A stretch of DNA of 38,648 nt from contig JAKEFM010000062.1 in the NCBI GenBank assembly GCA_022616055.1, positions 1-38,648 of the forward strand, read 5' to 3'. Shown here piece after piece: positions 7,787-16,921 of the stretch. The first letter of the stretch is position 1, and the number at the start of each line of letters is the position of its first letter. Source of the DNA: Planctomycetota bacterium (GTDB lineage Bacteria > Planctomycetota > UBA1135 > JAKEFM01). A program made the position numbers and the translations under genes. Below the pieces are notes generated by a model that saw nothing but the letters and a program-made list of their open reading frames with translations, was not told where the DNA came from and made no database searches.

Positions 7787-9010
7787 ATGTCGTGCCTGCT
7801 CCTCTTCCTTCTCGCTCTCTCTCCGCCCGCGTCCGGGCTCCAAGAGGTCCCCGCCGAGGGGGGGCTCACCCTCGAAGAGATCCGCGATCTCGTCCGACGA
7901 GCGGCGCCATCCGTCCTCCTCGCCCGGGCCCGAGTCGAGGAGGCTCGCGGGCGCCTGACGACCGCCTCCTACCTCCTGCCGGAGAACCCGCTGCTCGAGC
8001 TCGACGGGGGTCCGCGCTTCAGGGACGGGGATCGCTCGGGGGACATCGACGCGACCCTCTCGATCCCGCTCCTCACGGGAGGGAAGCGCTCCTCCCGCAT
8101 CGACTCGGCGAAGGCGGAGGTCGAGGCGGAGACGGCCCGGATCGACGAGGCGGTCCGCATCGCCCTCGGTCAGGCGTCCCGGGCCTTCCACGAGGTCCTC
8201 TTCGGGGAGGAGCGGATCCGATTCGCCGAGGAGCGGGAGCGGATCGGCCGGGAACTCCTCCGGACGGCCGAACGGCGCGAGGCGGCCGGCCAGGCCCCCG
8301 CCTTCGAGGTCCAGATCGCCGGCGTCGAGGCGGGACGGTCCCGCGGAGAGGTGGCCGCGGCGCGGGCTTCCCTGGCCTTCGCCCTCCTCGAGCTCAGGAC
8401 GATCCTCGGCTGGCCGTCCGACCGGCCCTTGTCGGTCCGGGGAGACCTTCGCGACCGGGGGCGCTTCGAGCTGGACCGCCTCCTCGAACGGGCCGCGGAT
8501 CGTCCCGATCTCCGGGCCCTCGCCTCCGAGGCGAAGCGCGCCCGCTCCGACGTGGAACTCGCCTCTGCGCGGAGGTGGCCCGATCTCTCCTTTAGGATCG
8601 GCTACGAACGGGAGGAGGGCGCGGACGTCCTCAAGGCGGGCCTCGGCGTCCCCCTTCCGCTCGTCGACCGGGGACAAGGCGCGCTCGAGGAGGCGGAGGC
8701 CCGGGCCGGCCGCGCGCGCACGGAGTACGAATACGCCAGGAGTGGCGCGGAGGGTCGACTGCGGCTCCTCTGGGAGAGATTCGAGCGGCTGGAGGAGGCC
8801 GTGGGGATCCTCGAGAGGGAGGCGCTCCCCCGGCTCGAAGAGGCGGAGAGCTCCGCACGGGCGGGCTACGAGGGAGGCTACCTCCCCCTGCCGCAGTGGC
8901 TCGTCGTCCGGCGCGAGATCCTCGAGACGCGCGCCCTCTATCTGCAGCGACTCCTCGAGACCGCCCAGGCCGGGGTGGACCTGGAGTTCGAGGCGGGGGT
9001 GGAGCGATGA
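7787..9010 (+). CDS. TolC-family outer membrane efflux protein (CusC/CzcC-like)
   Basis: The 407-residue outer-membrane channel of a tripartite efflux pump. ATG 7787 is followed by a signal peptide (MSCLLLFLLALSPPASG). The mature protein has two outer-membrane efflux repeats of long helices: LTLEEIRDLVRRAAPSVLLARARVEEA-type start, PENPLLELDGG, a second half around ELASARRWPDLSFRIGYE, and LPLVDRGQGALEEAEA. The final part, GYEGGYLPLPQWL with RREILETRALYLQ, is typical of CzcC/CusC. The stop overlaps the next start (ATGA). A perfect palindrome GGGAGCGCTCCC directly precedes the ATG and includes its ribosome site. Confidence 0.9.
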   Translation: MSCLLLFLLALSPPASGLQEVPAEGGLTLEEIRDLVRRAAPSVLLARARVEEARGRLTTASYLLPENPLLELDGGPRFRDGDRSGDIDATLSIPLLTGGKRSSRIDSAKAEVEAETARIDEAVRIALGQASRAFHEVLFGEERIRFAEERERIGRELLRTAERREAAGQAPAFEVQIAGVEAGRSRGEVAAARASLAFALLELRTILGWPSDRPLSVRGDLRDRGRFELDRLLERAADRPDLRALASEAKRARSDVELASARRWPDLSFRIGYEREEGADVLKAGLGVPLPLVDRGQGALEEAEARAGRARTEYEYARSGAEGRLRLLWERFERLEEAVGILEREALPRLEEAESSARAGYEGGYLPLPQWLVVRREILETRALYLQRLLETAQAGVDLEFEAGVER

Positions 9011-10230
9011 AGAGGGTGCGAGCCTTAGTCCTGTCCACCGCCTGCTGCGCGGTTGGCGCGCTGGCGATCGTCCTCCTTCGATCCGAGAAGAAGGACGAGC
9101 CGTCCGCCTCGACCCTCAGGGAGCCCCACGAAACGCTGGGAGCGGGGAGGAAGGAGCCCGCCGACAAGGCGGAACTCCGCGTCGACCCCGACACGCTTCG
9201 CGACCTTCGCATCACGACGATGAGGGTCGAGCGGCACGCGCATGCGGAGGCGATCGAGGGGCTGGCGGAAGCGCGCGTCGACGAGACGGCCTACGCCGAG
9301 GTCGGATCTCCGCTCGACGCGCGCGTCGTCTCGCTCCGGGCGGCTCCGGGCGATCGGGTGGACGCGGGGACCGTCCTCGCCGAGTTGCAGAGCGTCGAGC
9401 TCGGACGCGCGCGGGCATCCGTGTTCGGATCTCGCAGGCGGATGGAAATCGCGCGCGAGGCGGCGGAGCGGCTCCGCGGCCTGGCCGAGTCCCGCATCGC
9501 GGCGCAGCGGGAGCTCCTCGACGCCGAGGCGGCGCTCGCGACGGCGGACGCAGACCTCCGCGCGGCGGAGGCCGCGCTGCAGGCCCTCGGCGTCGCCGCC
9601 GCGGAAGGGAGCGGCGGACCGGGCGAGGCCCTCTCGCGCTTCGGGATCGCGGCGCCAATCTCCGGAACCATCCTCGAGAGACTCGCCGTGCTCGGTCAGG
9701 CGGCGGGGCCCGAGCGGACGCTCTTCCGCATCGCGGACGTCCGACGCCTCTGGCTCGTCGTCCAGGTCTTCGAGCGAGACGCCGCGCGCCTGTCGCTCGG
9801 CGCCCCGGTCCGCGCGCGGTTCGTCGCCCTGCCGAGCCGGGAGTTCACGGGGCGCCTCGAGTTTCTCGGCACGGAGGTGGACGCCGCGTCGCGGGTCGTC
9901 AACGTCCGCGCGGTGATTCCGAACGAGGAGGGGCTCCTCCGCCCCGGGATGGCCGCGACGGCGTGGATCTCGCTCTCCGGAGAGGACGCGCAGGTTCTCA
10001 GCGTCCCGGCCGGCGCGATCCAGCGCGTCGAGGAGAACTGGTGCGTGTTCGTCCCGCGCGGCGGCGGCGTGTTCGAGATGCGGTGCGTCGCGCGGGGGCG
10101 CGACCTCGGAGGGGAGGTCGAGATCCTTCAGGGTCTCGAGCCGGGCGAGGAGGTCGTCGTCCAGGGGGCCTTCGTGCTGAAGGCGCAGGCGGAGAAGGCT
10201 CACGGCGGCGGCGAGCACGATCACCACTAG
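9007..10230 (+). CDS. RND efflux membrane fusion protein (CusB/CzcB-like)
   Basis: The 407-residue periplasmic adaptor between the RND pump and the outer-membrane channel. The start at ATG 9007 overlaps the previous stop by 4 bases. It has a single N-terminal membrane anchor or signal (about residues 5-23). Next come a lipoyl/barrel-sandwich half (VSLRAAPGDRVDAGTVLAEL), a helical hairpin (about 135-200), and the second sandwich half (FGIAAPISGTILERLAVLGQ). A beta-barrel (RRLWLVVQVFERD, RLEFLGTEVDAASRVVNVRA) and a membrane-proximal domain (VLSVPAGAIQRVEENWCVFV) follow. It ends in a His-rich tail, HGGGEHDHH, as seen in some heavy-metal adaptors, where it could bind metal. The RND gene follows after 4 bases. 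Confidence 0.92.
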   Translation: MKRVRALVLSTACCAVGALAIVLLRSEKKDEPSASTLREPHETLGAGRKEPADKAELRVDPDTLRDLRITTMRVERHAHAEAIEGLAEARVDETAYAEVGSPLDARVVSLRAAPGDRVDAGTVLAELQSVELGRARASVFGSRRRMEIAREAAERLRGLAESRIAAQRELLDAEAALATADADLRAAEAALQALGVAAAEGSGGPGEALSRFGIAAPISGTILERLAVLGQAAGPERTLFRIADVRRLWLVVQVFERDAARLSLGAPVRARFVALPSREFTGRLEFLGTEVDAASRVVNVRAVIPNEEGLLRPGMAATAWISLSGEDAQVLSVPAGAIQRVEENWCVFVPRGGGVFEMRCVARGRDLGGEVEILQGLEPGEEVVVQGAFVLKAQAEKAHGGGEHDHH

Positions 10231-10234
10231 CGCC

Positions 10235-13200
10235 ATGACCGAACGAATCCTCCGCGCATCCTTCGCGCGCCCCGGGGTCGTCCTGCTGCTCTCCGCGATG
10301 GGAGCGGCCCTCGGGGGGGTCGGCCTGGCCGGACTCCGCCGCGACGTGTTCCCCGACCTCTCGGCCCCGGTCTTCAATGTGATCGCCCAGAACGCGACGA
10401 TGGCCCCCGAGGAGCTCGAGGCCGCGATCGCGATCCCCCTCGAGAACGCCCTCGCGGGCCTGCCCGGGATCCGGCGCGTGCGCTCGGTCTGCCAGCTCGG
10501 CGTCGCCCAGGTCACCGCCGAGTTCGAACCCGACGCCGACTACCACCGCGCGCGCCAGTACGTCGCGGAGAGGCTCGGTCAGGCCGCGGCCGCCCTCCCG
10601 CCCGGCGGCGAACCGCCCCTCCTCTCGAGCCTCACCGGACGGTTGAACGAGATCTTCGAGTTCACCCTCGAAGCGGAGCCGGGAGCGGCGGACCTGCTCG
10701 GACTTCGCGACCTCGCCGAGTTCGAGGTCCGAAACCGCCTGCTCGCCGTCCCGGGCGTCGCCGCCGTCGAGCGGCTCGGTGGCTACCTCCGCGAGTTCCA
10801 GGTCCTCCTCGACCCCGAACGGATGCGGGCGCGGGACGTCACGGTGGACGAGGTCCTCCACGCCGTTCGCGAGGCGGGGGCCAATGCTCCCGGCGGCTTC
10901 CTCACCCAGGGCGCGACCGAAGCGACCGTCCGGATGGTGGCACGGCCCTCCGGAACCGAGCACCTCCGGCAGGTCCTCGTCGCGAGACGAGGGGACGCCC
11001 CGGTCCTCCTCGCGGACGTGGCCGACGTGCGCGAGGGAGCCGCGGTCCGCCGGGGGATCGCGCACCGCCTCGAGGGGGAGGTGGTCTCCTGTCGCGTAGT
11101 GAAGCAGTTCGGGTCCGACACGGTGGAGGTCGCGGCGGGCATCCGCAGGGCCGTCGAGGAACTCCGGGGCGTCCTCCCGCGGGGGATCCGCGCCCGGATC
11201 GTCTACGACCAGTCGGACCTGATCCGCGAATCGCTCTCCGGCGTCACCCGCGCGATCCTCCTCGGCGCGGGATTCGTGGTCGCGGTCGTCCTCGCTCTCC
11301 TCGGAAAACTCCGGGCGGCTCTCCTCATCGTCGTCGTCCTCCCGGTCTCGCTCCTCCTCGCATCGCTCGTCCTCTCGCGGTTCGACGTCGGGTTCAACAC
11401 GATGACTCTCGGGGGATTCGCGATCGCCGTTGGGCTCCTGGTCGACGCCTCGATCATCGTCATCGAGAACATCCTGCACCGACTCTCGGCCGCGAGCGGC
11501 GACGATCGGCGAGAGGTCGCCCTGCGGGCGGCGCGGGAGGTGGGTCGGCCGATCACGTTCGCGGTCTGCATCCTGATCGCCGTCTTCTTGCCGCTATTCT
11601 CCTTCACGGGAATCGAGGGGCGAATGTACCGGCCGCTCGCGGCCGCTGTCGTCTCCTGCCTCGGGGTCTCGCTCCTCCTTTCCCTCTCCCTCGTCCCCGT
11701 CGGGGCGAGTCTCCTCTTCGGCGAGCGCGCCGTCTCTGGGCGGGACACATGGCTCGTGCGGCGCGCGAAGGCGCTTTACACGCCCCTCCTCGACTTCTGC
11801 TTGCGCCATGCCGGAGGGGTCCGGCTCGCGACCCTCCTCGTCACGGTCGCGGTCCTCGGGCTCGCCTTCGGAATCGGGGTGGAGTTCATGCCGCAGATCG
11901 ACGAGGGGGCGCTTCTCGTCCAGACCTTCGTCCCCCCGGAGGCGTCCCTCCAGGAAGTGGACGGCCTCAACCACCGGTTGGAGGACGAGCTCCGCACATT
12001 CCCCGAGGTCGAGGACGTGGTCCGGCGAACGGGGAGGGCGGAGCGAACGGAGGACCCGATGCCCCACTCGGTCTCCGACGTCCTCGTCGTGTTCAAGAAA
12101 GACCGGCGCCGGACGGCGGCGCAACTGGAGGAGGCGATGCGGGAGAAGGTCGAGAGCGTTCCCGCCGTCGGAACCCTCTTCACGACGCCGCTCGGAATGC
12201 GGATCGACGAAGGTCTCGGCGGCACGCCGGCGGACCTCTCCGTCCGGATCTACGGTCCGGACCTCGATGCTCTCGCGCGAGTCGGAGAGGATGTGCGAGT
12301 CTTGCTCGCAGGCCTCGAGGGTCTCGCCGACCTCCGCGTCGAGCCGCTCACGGGCCTTCCCCAGGTGAAGATCGAGATCGATCGGGCCGCCTCCGCCCGG
12401 TACGGCCTGACTCCGGGGGAGGTGAGCGAGACGGTCCGGGTCGCTCTCGCCGGGGAGAGGGCCGGGGAGATCTGGATCCCGCCGCGGCGCTTCGACGTCG
12501 TCGTCCGCCTCCCCGAGGACCGCAAGTCGGATCCCGCCGCCCTCCGGCAGATCCCCCTCGCCGGGGAGGGGGGGATCCGGATTCCGCTCGACCAAGTCGC
12601 GAAGATCGAGTTCGGAGTCGGGCCGGCCGCCGTCCGGCGCCAATCGGGGATGCGCCGCATCGCCGTCGAGGCCTCCGTCGAAGGGGGCGACCTCGTCGGT
12701 ACGGCGAGGCGGATCGAAGCCCTCCTCCGGAAGGATCTGAAGCTTCCCGCCGGGTACTTCTTCGAGGTCGGAGGACGGGTCGAGCAGGCGCAGCGCGCGG
12801 GCCGCTCGTTGACGGTGGCGCTCCTCGCGGCCGCCGTGGCCGTCTTCCTCCTCCTCGAGCTGGCGCTCGGCTCCTTCGCCGAGACCCTCGTCATCCTGGG
12901 GACCCTACCCGACGCCCTCGTCGGCGCCGTCGTCGCGCTTCGCCTTGCCGGCGAGACGTGGAACGTCTCCTCGATCGTCGGGGTGCTCGGCCTCTTCGGG
13001 ATCGCCGTCCAGAACGGCCTCGTCCTGATCACGCAGACGCGGGGCCTCGTCGCCGAGGGGCGTCCCTTCCTCGATGCCCTCCGCGAGGCGAGCATCGGAC
13101 GGGTGAGACCGAAGCTGATGACGGCCGGCGTCGCGATCCTGGCGCTCCTCCCCCTCGCCGTCCTCCGGCTCCCGGGCACCGAGATCGAGCGGCCGCTCGC

Positions 13201-13354
13201 CATCGTCATGATCGGGGGGCTCGTCACCTCGACGATGTTCACCCTCCTCGCGCTCCCGACCTTCTACGCCTTCGTCGAGGGATTGCGGGACCGTCGCCGC
13301 CGGAAGGCCGCCCCCGCCCCGGCCCAGGCTCCCGCCTCGACGGCGCCGGCTTGA
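10235..13354 (+). CDS. Heavy-metal-type RND efflux pump (CusA/CzcA-like)
   Basis: A 1039-residue inner-membrane proton-driven pump with the RND layout: TM1, large periplasmic loop, TM2-6, FMPQIDEGALL, second large loop, TM8-12. Residues 40-140 match the HME porter start (RRDVFPDLSAPVFNV, LENALAGLPGIRRVRS). TM4 reads GGFAIAVGLLVDASIIVIEN, with Asp404 and Glu411 placed as in CusA rather than the two-Asp CzcA relay. The Lys in RVRPKLMTAG is present. From my recollection of E. coli CusA, none of the three copper-binding methionines is kept: those positions read V, E (MRIDE) and L (ARYGL). The metal, if any, therefore cannot be assigned. The family assignment is firm. Confidence 0.92.
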   Translation: MTERILRASFARPGVVLLLSAMGAALGGVGLAGLRRDVFPDLSAPVFNVIAQNATMAPEELEAAIAIPLENALAGLPGIRRVRSVCQLGVAQVTAEFEPDADYHRARQYVAERLGQAAAALPPGGEPPLLSSLTGRLNEIFEFTLEAEPGAADLLGLRDLAEFEVRNRLLAVPGVAAVERLGGYLREFQVLLDPERMRARDVTVDEVLHAVREAGANAPGGFLTQGATEATVRMVARPSGTEHLRQVLVARRGDAPVLLADVADVREGAAVRRGIAHRLEGEVVSCRVVKQFGSDTVEVAAGIRRAVEELRGVLPRGIRARIVYDQSDLIRESLSGVTRAILLGAGFVVAVVLALLGKLRAALLIVVVLPVSLLLASLVLSRFDVGFNTMTLGGFAIAVGLLVDASIIVIENILHRLSAASGDDRREVALRAAREVGRPITFAVCILIAVFLPLFSFTGIEGRMYRPLAAAVVSCLGVSLLLSLSLVPVGASLLFGERAVSGRDTWLVRRAKALYTPLLDFCLRHAGGVRLATLLVTVAVLGLAFGIGVEFMPQIDEGALLVQTFVPPEASLQEVDGLNHRLEDELRTFPEVEDVVRRTGRAERTEDPMPHSVSDVLVVFKKDRRRTAAQLEEAMREKVESVPAVGTLFTTPLGMRIDEGLGGTPADLSVRIYGPDLDALARVGEDVRVLLAGLEGLADLRVEPLTGLPQVKIEIDRAASARYGLTPGEVSETVRVALAGERAGEIWIPPRRFDVVVRLPEDRKSDPAALRQIPLAGEGGIRIPLDQVAKIEFGVGPAAVRRQSGMRRIAVEASVEGGDLVGTARRIEALLRKDLKLPAGYFFEVGGRVEQAQRAGRSLTVALLAAAVAVFLLLELALGSFAETLVILGTLPDALVGAVVALRLAGETWNVSSIVGVLGLFGIAVQNGLVLITQTRGLVAEGRPFLDALREASIGRVRPKLMTAGVAILALLPLAVLRLPGTEIERPLAIVMIGGLVTSTMFTLLALPTFYAFVEGLRDRRRRKAAPAPAQAPASTAPA

Positions 13355-13362
13355 TGCGCGAG

Positions 13363-13379
13363 GGGCCCGCCTAGGGCCC
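13363..13379. terminator. Short hairpin between convergent genes
   Basis: Two GGGCCC hexamers (13363-13368 and 13374-13379) with a 5-base loop can form a hairpin on either strand. It overlaps the end of the VOC gene and follows the RND stop. The stem is short and has no T-run, so this is tentative. Confidence 0.3.
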
Positions 13380-14135
13380 GATCAGGCCCATCGCCGTTCC
13401 GGTCGGATCGTTGAAGTAGCCGAACGTGCCCATCCCGGGCATCGACATCGGATCGCCCGTGCGCTTCCCACCCGCCTGCTCGATCGCGGCGAGCTTCCGC
13501 TTCACGTCCTCGACGTACACGTACGCCACCGCCGGCAGCGACGGCGTGTGCGACTGGAACACGCCGCCCATCCCCGCGCCCGCGTCGAACATCATGTAGC
13601 CCGGCATCGACTCGAGCGTCTGCCAGCCGAACTGCTCGCGCACGAACTGCGCACACTGCGCGAAGTCCCGGGCGTACAGCTCGACGTTGCAGATCGATCC
13701 GGGCGGCGGCTTGGGGCCGTCCCCCAGCGCCTGCGGCAGGGGCTCGCGCGGCTTCATCTCGGGGGACCTCGTCAGGCCCCAGATCGTGCCCGACGGATCC
13801 GTGAACCGCGCCAGGTCCCCCACGATCGGCACCTTCCACTTCGGCTTCTCGACCGTGCAGCCCGCCGCGACCGCGCGCGCGAGCGCCTTGTCCACGTCTT
13901 CCACGGCGATGAACGGCACCATCGCCGGGAAGCCCTTGGGGTTGCCGGCGCGCAGGGCGACCGCCTGGCCGGCCTGCGTCGAGCAGGCGCAGGCCTCGCT
14001 CGACAGCGGCATCATCTCCCAGCCGAACTGCGCCGCGTAGAACGCCTTCGACGCATCGAGCTTCGTGGACGTGATCGCGACGAGCGCGATCGGATGCTCC
14101 CCGCTCCCGCGGGGCACCTTGGGCAAACCGGCCAT
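13371..14135 (-). CDS. Double VOC-domain (glyoxalase-like) protein
   Basis: A 254-residue cytosolic protein of two vicinal-oxygen-chelate domains. The first is at about residues 12-122 (HPIALVAITSTKLDASKAFY, FIAVEDVDKALARAVAAGC, RFTDPSGTIWGL). The second is at about 145-254 (ICNVELYARDFAQCAQFV, FGWQTLESMPGYMMFDAG, GYFNDPTGTAMGLIGP). ATG 14135 was chosen because GAGGAG lies 9 bases before it; an earlier in-frame GTG overlaps that ribosome site. The family covers glyoxalases, dioxygenases and drug-binding proteins, and nothing here identifies a substrate. It is transcribed alone, convergent with the RND pump and divergent from the DUF4091 gene. Confidence 0.88.
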   Translation of the reverse strand: MAGLPKVPRGSGEHPIALVAITSTKLDASKAFYAAQFGWEMMPLSSEACACSTQAGQAVALRAGNPKGFPAMVPFIAVEDVDKALARAVAAGCTVEKPKWKVPIVGDLARFTDPSGTIWGLTRSPEMKPREPLPQALGDGPKPPPGSICNVELYARDFAQCAQFVREQFGWQTLESMPGYMMFDAGAGMGGVFQSHTPSLPAVAYVYVEDVKRKLAAIEQAGGKRTGDPMSMPGMGTFGYFNDPTGTAMGLIGP

Positions 14136-14304
14136 CCGTGTCACTCCTCGGCGCTCGGAGACGAGCGGCCCTTCACGACCCCCACGCTGCGCCGGCACGC
14201 GCCCGGCATTCTCTCGCCGAGCGGTTCCTCGAGCGCCGCGGATTCGGGCATCGACGCTGCACTCTAGCCCGGGCGCTCAGCGGAGGGCAATCCGCGGCAG
14301 CGCC

Positions 14305-14337
14305 AGCGCCGCGCGCGCCGTCGAGCGCGGCGCTCGA
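14305..14337 (+). repeat. Overlapping inverted repeats before the DUF4091 gene
   Basis: AGCGCCGCGC (14305-14314) and GCGCGGCGCT (14325-14334) form a perfect 10-base inverted repeat. A second, mutually exclusive one, TCGAGCG/CGCTCGA with a 3-base loop, spans 14321-14337. Both lie just before ATG 14349. They could be alternative RNA structures, or simply a result of high GC. Confidence 0.35.
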
Positions 14338-14348
14338 GGCCGGTCCGG

Positions 14349-16799
14349 ATGACGGCCGTCGCGGTTTTCCTCGGATTCGTCCCGATTCCCCGAACAGGGG
14401 GGTCGGGGCCGCGACCCCCGGTTCCCCGGCCCCGGCTTGATGCGCATGGGGTCCGCAGCGGATCCTGCGCGTCCTTGATCCTCCTCCCCCTCCTCTGCGC
14501 CTCCCCCCAGACGGTGGAGGATCTGCGCCTCCCCGCGAGCGCCGACGCCTCGATCGGGATCCACGACTCCGAGAGGACCTTCAACACGGGCGCCTCCCCC
14601 CGGCTGCGGCTCAAGGGGATCGAGCACGTCCTCCTCCTCGACTTCGACGCCGCGGCGCTGCGGGGGCGGAGGGTCGCGGAGGCGCGCCTGATCCTGCGCC
14701 CCGCGGGACCCCTGAAGGTGAAGATTCTCGGTGTCTCCACGGTCTCCGTCCCGTGGAAGGAGGGGGACGGCAACGCGGAGCCCCGCGCCGGAGGCGTCTC
14801 GTTCCTCGATACGGGGTCGGGGCCCTGGCCCGCCGGGGACTTCCTCGGCTCGACCTTCGGCCGCGGCGGGTCGGAGTGGCGGGCGGTCGAGGCGGCGTCC
14901 GAGGACGGGGGCGCGGTCTCGGTCCCGATCCCCCCCGAGTTCGTCGAGCGGATGGCCGCCGGCCGCTCGCACGGCCTCGCCCTCTCCGACGAGAAGGGGC
15001 AGACGCGCTGGAACAACGACTTCTTCAGCCGGGAGACGCCCGAGGCGGGCTCCGTCCTCCTCGTGCGGACCGGACCCGGCGAGCCGAGGCCGGCGGCGGC
15101 CGCGCCGGCCCCGGAGACCGCGGATCCGACCCGGGACGTGCCGTTCTCCCTCCCCCGCTCCCGGGAGCGTCGAGCCCTGGGACCGCTTCCTCTCGGCGCG
15201 GTCGCGCGCTTCACGATCCTCCCCGAATCGGTGGCGATCGATCCCACCAGGGAACCCTCCGGGTCCGCTCCCGCGCCGGACTGGGACGGAACGGCGCTGC
15301 ACATCCGCGCCGCGAGGGGAGAGCATGTCGGGGTCGTCCTCGCGCTCTCCTGGAGCGGGGAACCCCCGCTCCTCGGCGTCGCGATGCGCGGGCCGGAGGG
15401 CTCCGAGCCGAAGGCGTTCCTCGCGCTCGCGGTCCCGGGTCCCGAGGGCTCCCTCGCCGACCCGCTCGTCCCCCTCGGCGAGGATCTCCGCGCGCTCCCC
15501 TCCGCGCCGGGCGCCCGACTCGGGATCGTCCATCTCGAGTGGTTCGTCCCGCCGACGGCTCCGCCCGGCGAGCGGCAAGGGAGCCTTCTCCTCGAGAGCG
15601 TGGAGACGACGATCGAGGTCCCGGTCCTGCTCCGGGTGGAGGACGCCGCTCTCCCCGACCGGCCCACTTTCTCCCTCTCCCTCAACACCTACGCGTTCCC
15701 CGGGGGAGTGGCGCCCAAGGAGCGGTCGTGGTTCCGTCTCGCGCACGAGCACCGCGCCACCCTCGCCCCGGTCCCCTACTCCCAGTCGGGACAGGTCCAC
15801 CAGGGCGCGGCGCCCGAGATCGAGCGGGGGGGCGACCGGGTCCAGGTCCGGTCCTGGAGCCGCTGGGACAACCGGTTCGGACCGCTCTTCGACGGGAGCG
15901 CGTTCGAGGGGCTCCCGCGCGGCGGCGTCCCGATCGACCACTTCCTCCTCCCCCTGCACGAGAACTGGCCGACCCCGATCGGCGAGGCCTACGCGTACCG
16001 GGGAACCCTCGAGAGCCACTGGCGGGACGCCCCGGCGATCGAGGAGGCGCTTCCCGATTCCTATGCCCGGGCGTTCTCGGACACGGCCGCCGCGTTCGCG
16101 CGGCATCTGGACGAGAGGGGGTGGACGGAGACGCGCTTCCTCGGGTTCCTCAACGACAAGGTCGACTTCCGCGCGCGGGGGGCGGGCACCTCCTGGTGGC
16201 TCCTCGACGAGCCGGCCTTCCGCGACGACTTCCTGGCGCTCCGCTGGTACGCGAGGCGCTTCCGCGACGGGGTCGGCGCGGCGAAAGGGCGCGCCCGGAT
16301 GCTCTTCCGCGTCGATCTCTCGCGGCCCCAGTGGCGGCGCGAGCACCTCGACGGCCTCGCCGACCTCGTCGTGTGCAACGCGCTCCGCGAGTCGGGGGGG
16401 ATCGCCCTCGAGACGGCGCGGAGGAACGGCGAGGTTCTCTGGTCCTACGGCGAGCCGCCCCTCGACCCCGCGGAGACGCGCGCCTGGTGCCTGCGCGCGT
16501 GGCTCGAGGGAGCGGACGGGATGGTTCCCTGGCAGTCGGTGGGGACGCCGGAGGCGTGGAAGCGGCCCGAGGCGACGGCCCTCCTCTATCCGAGCGGGCC
16601 GGGGCGTCCCGGCGGGCCGTTCCCCTCCCGGCGCCTCAAGATGCTCCGGCGCGCGGCGCAGGACGCGGAGATCTTGAACCTCCTCGTCGCCCGCGGGCTC
16701 GCGACGCGTGAGGGGATCCGCGCCACCGTCGGGGACCGCCTCGACGCGGAGACCTGCGAGCGCCTGCGCCTCGCCGCGCTCGATCGCCTCTCCCGGTGA
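14349..16799 (+). CDS. DUF4091 glycoside-hydrolase-like protein with N-terminal beta-sandwich domain
   Basis: An 816-residue, probably exported protein. Residues ~60-225 resemble the DNRLRE/CBM96-type sandwich (ASADASIGIHDSERTFNTG, VLLLDFDAAALRGRRVAEA, SVPWKEGDG, WNNDFFSRE). A low-complexity Pro/Ala linker follows, then a middle domain ending in VEDAALP. The last ~450 residues match DUF4091 proteins, a putative TIM-barrel glycosidase group: FSLSLNTYAFPGG, LPLHENWP, a DEP motif near residue 620, and the closing RRAAQDAEILNLL. The start is uncertain: ATG 14349 gives an odd N-terminus, while TTG 14475 begins right at a short hydrophobic LILLPLLCAS. The substrate is unknown; polysaccharide breakdown is an inference from the family and the nearby sulfatase. 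Confidence 0.75.
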   Translation: MTAVAVFLGFVPIPRTGGSGPRPPVPRPRLDAHGVRSGSCASLILLPLLCASPQTVEDLRLPASADASIGIHDSERTFNTGASPRLRLKGIEHVLLLDFDAAALRGRRVAEARLILRPAGPLKVKILGVSTVSVPWKEGDGNAEPRAGGVSFLDTGSGPWPAGDFLGSTFGRGGSEWRAVEAASEDGGAVSVPIPPEFVERMAAGRSHGLALSDEKGQTRWNNDFFSRETPEAGSVLLVRTGPGEPRPAAAAPAPETADPTRDVPFSLPRSRERRALGPLPLGAVARFTILPESVAIDPTREPSGSAPAPDWDGTALHIRAARGEHVGVVLALSWSGEPPLLGVAMRGPEGSEPKAFLALAVPGPEGSLADPLVPLGEDLRALPSAPGARLGIVHLEWFVPPTAPPGERQGSLLLESVETTIEVPVLLRVEDAALPDRPTFSLSLNTYAFPGGVAPKERSWFRLAHEHRATLAPVPYSQSGQVHQGAAPEIERGGDRVQVRSWSRWDNRFGPLFDGSAFEGLPRGGVPIDHFLLPLHENWPTPIGEAYAYRGTLESHWRDAPAIEEALPDSYARAFSDTAAAFARHLDERGWTETRFLGFLNDKVDFRARGAGTSWWLLDEPAFRDDFLALRWYARRFRDGVGAAKGRARMLFRVDLSRPQWRREHLDGLADLVVCNALRESGGIALETARRNGEVLWSYGEPPLDPAETRAWCLRAWLEGADGMVPWQSVGTPEAWKRPEATALLYPSGPGRPGGPFPSRRLKMLRRAAQDAEILNLLVARGLATREGIRATVGDRLDAETCERLRLAALDRLSR

Positions 16800-16821
16800 T
16801 CCCACCCCCCCCGGGGAACCC

Positions 16822-16849
16822 TTGATACCTCGGGAGGCCCGGCTAGCCT
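16822..16849 (+). promoter_or_regulatory. Candidate promoter of the secreted propeller gene
   Basis: TTGATA at 16822-16827 and TAGCCT at 16844-16849 are separated by 16 bases, close to sigma-70 spacing. The predicted transcript start is about 80 bases before ATG 16939, leaving a leader that contains the hairpin at 16891-16921. Confidence 0.5.
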
Positions 16850-16890
16850 GCCGTCTAGTCGGCTGGGTGGCCGGAGAGGAAAGTTGTCTC

Positions 16891-16921
16891 CCCGGGCGGG
16901 CCCCGTAGCGGCCCGACCGGG
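16891..16921 (+). repeat. Leader hairpin before the propeller gene
   Basis: CCCGGGCGGGCC (16891-16902) pairs with GGCCCGACCGGG (16910-16921) over 12 positions with one mismatch and a 7-base loop. It is followed at once by an A/G-rich stretch holding the ribosome site GGAAGG. Lacking a T-run, it looks more like a 5' leader structure than a terminator. No known riboswitch consensus was recognised. Confidence 0.45.

Noticed and set aside
11400-11470. Loss of a catalytic Asp in RND TM4
   Set aside because: The first Asp of CzcA is absent, but this single-Asp pattern is the normal CusA form, so it is not a defect.
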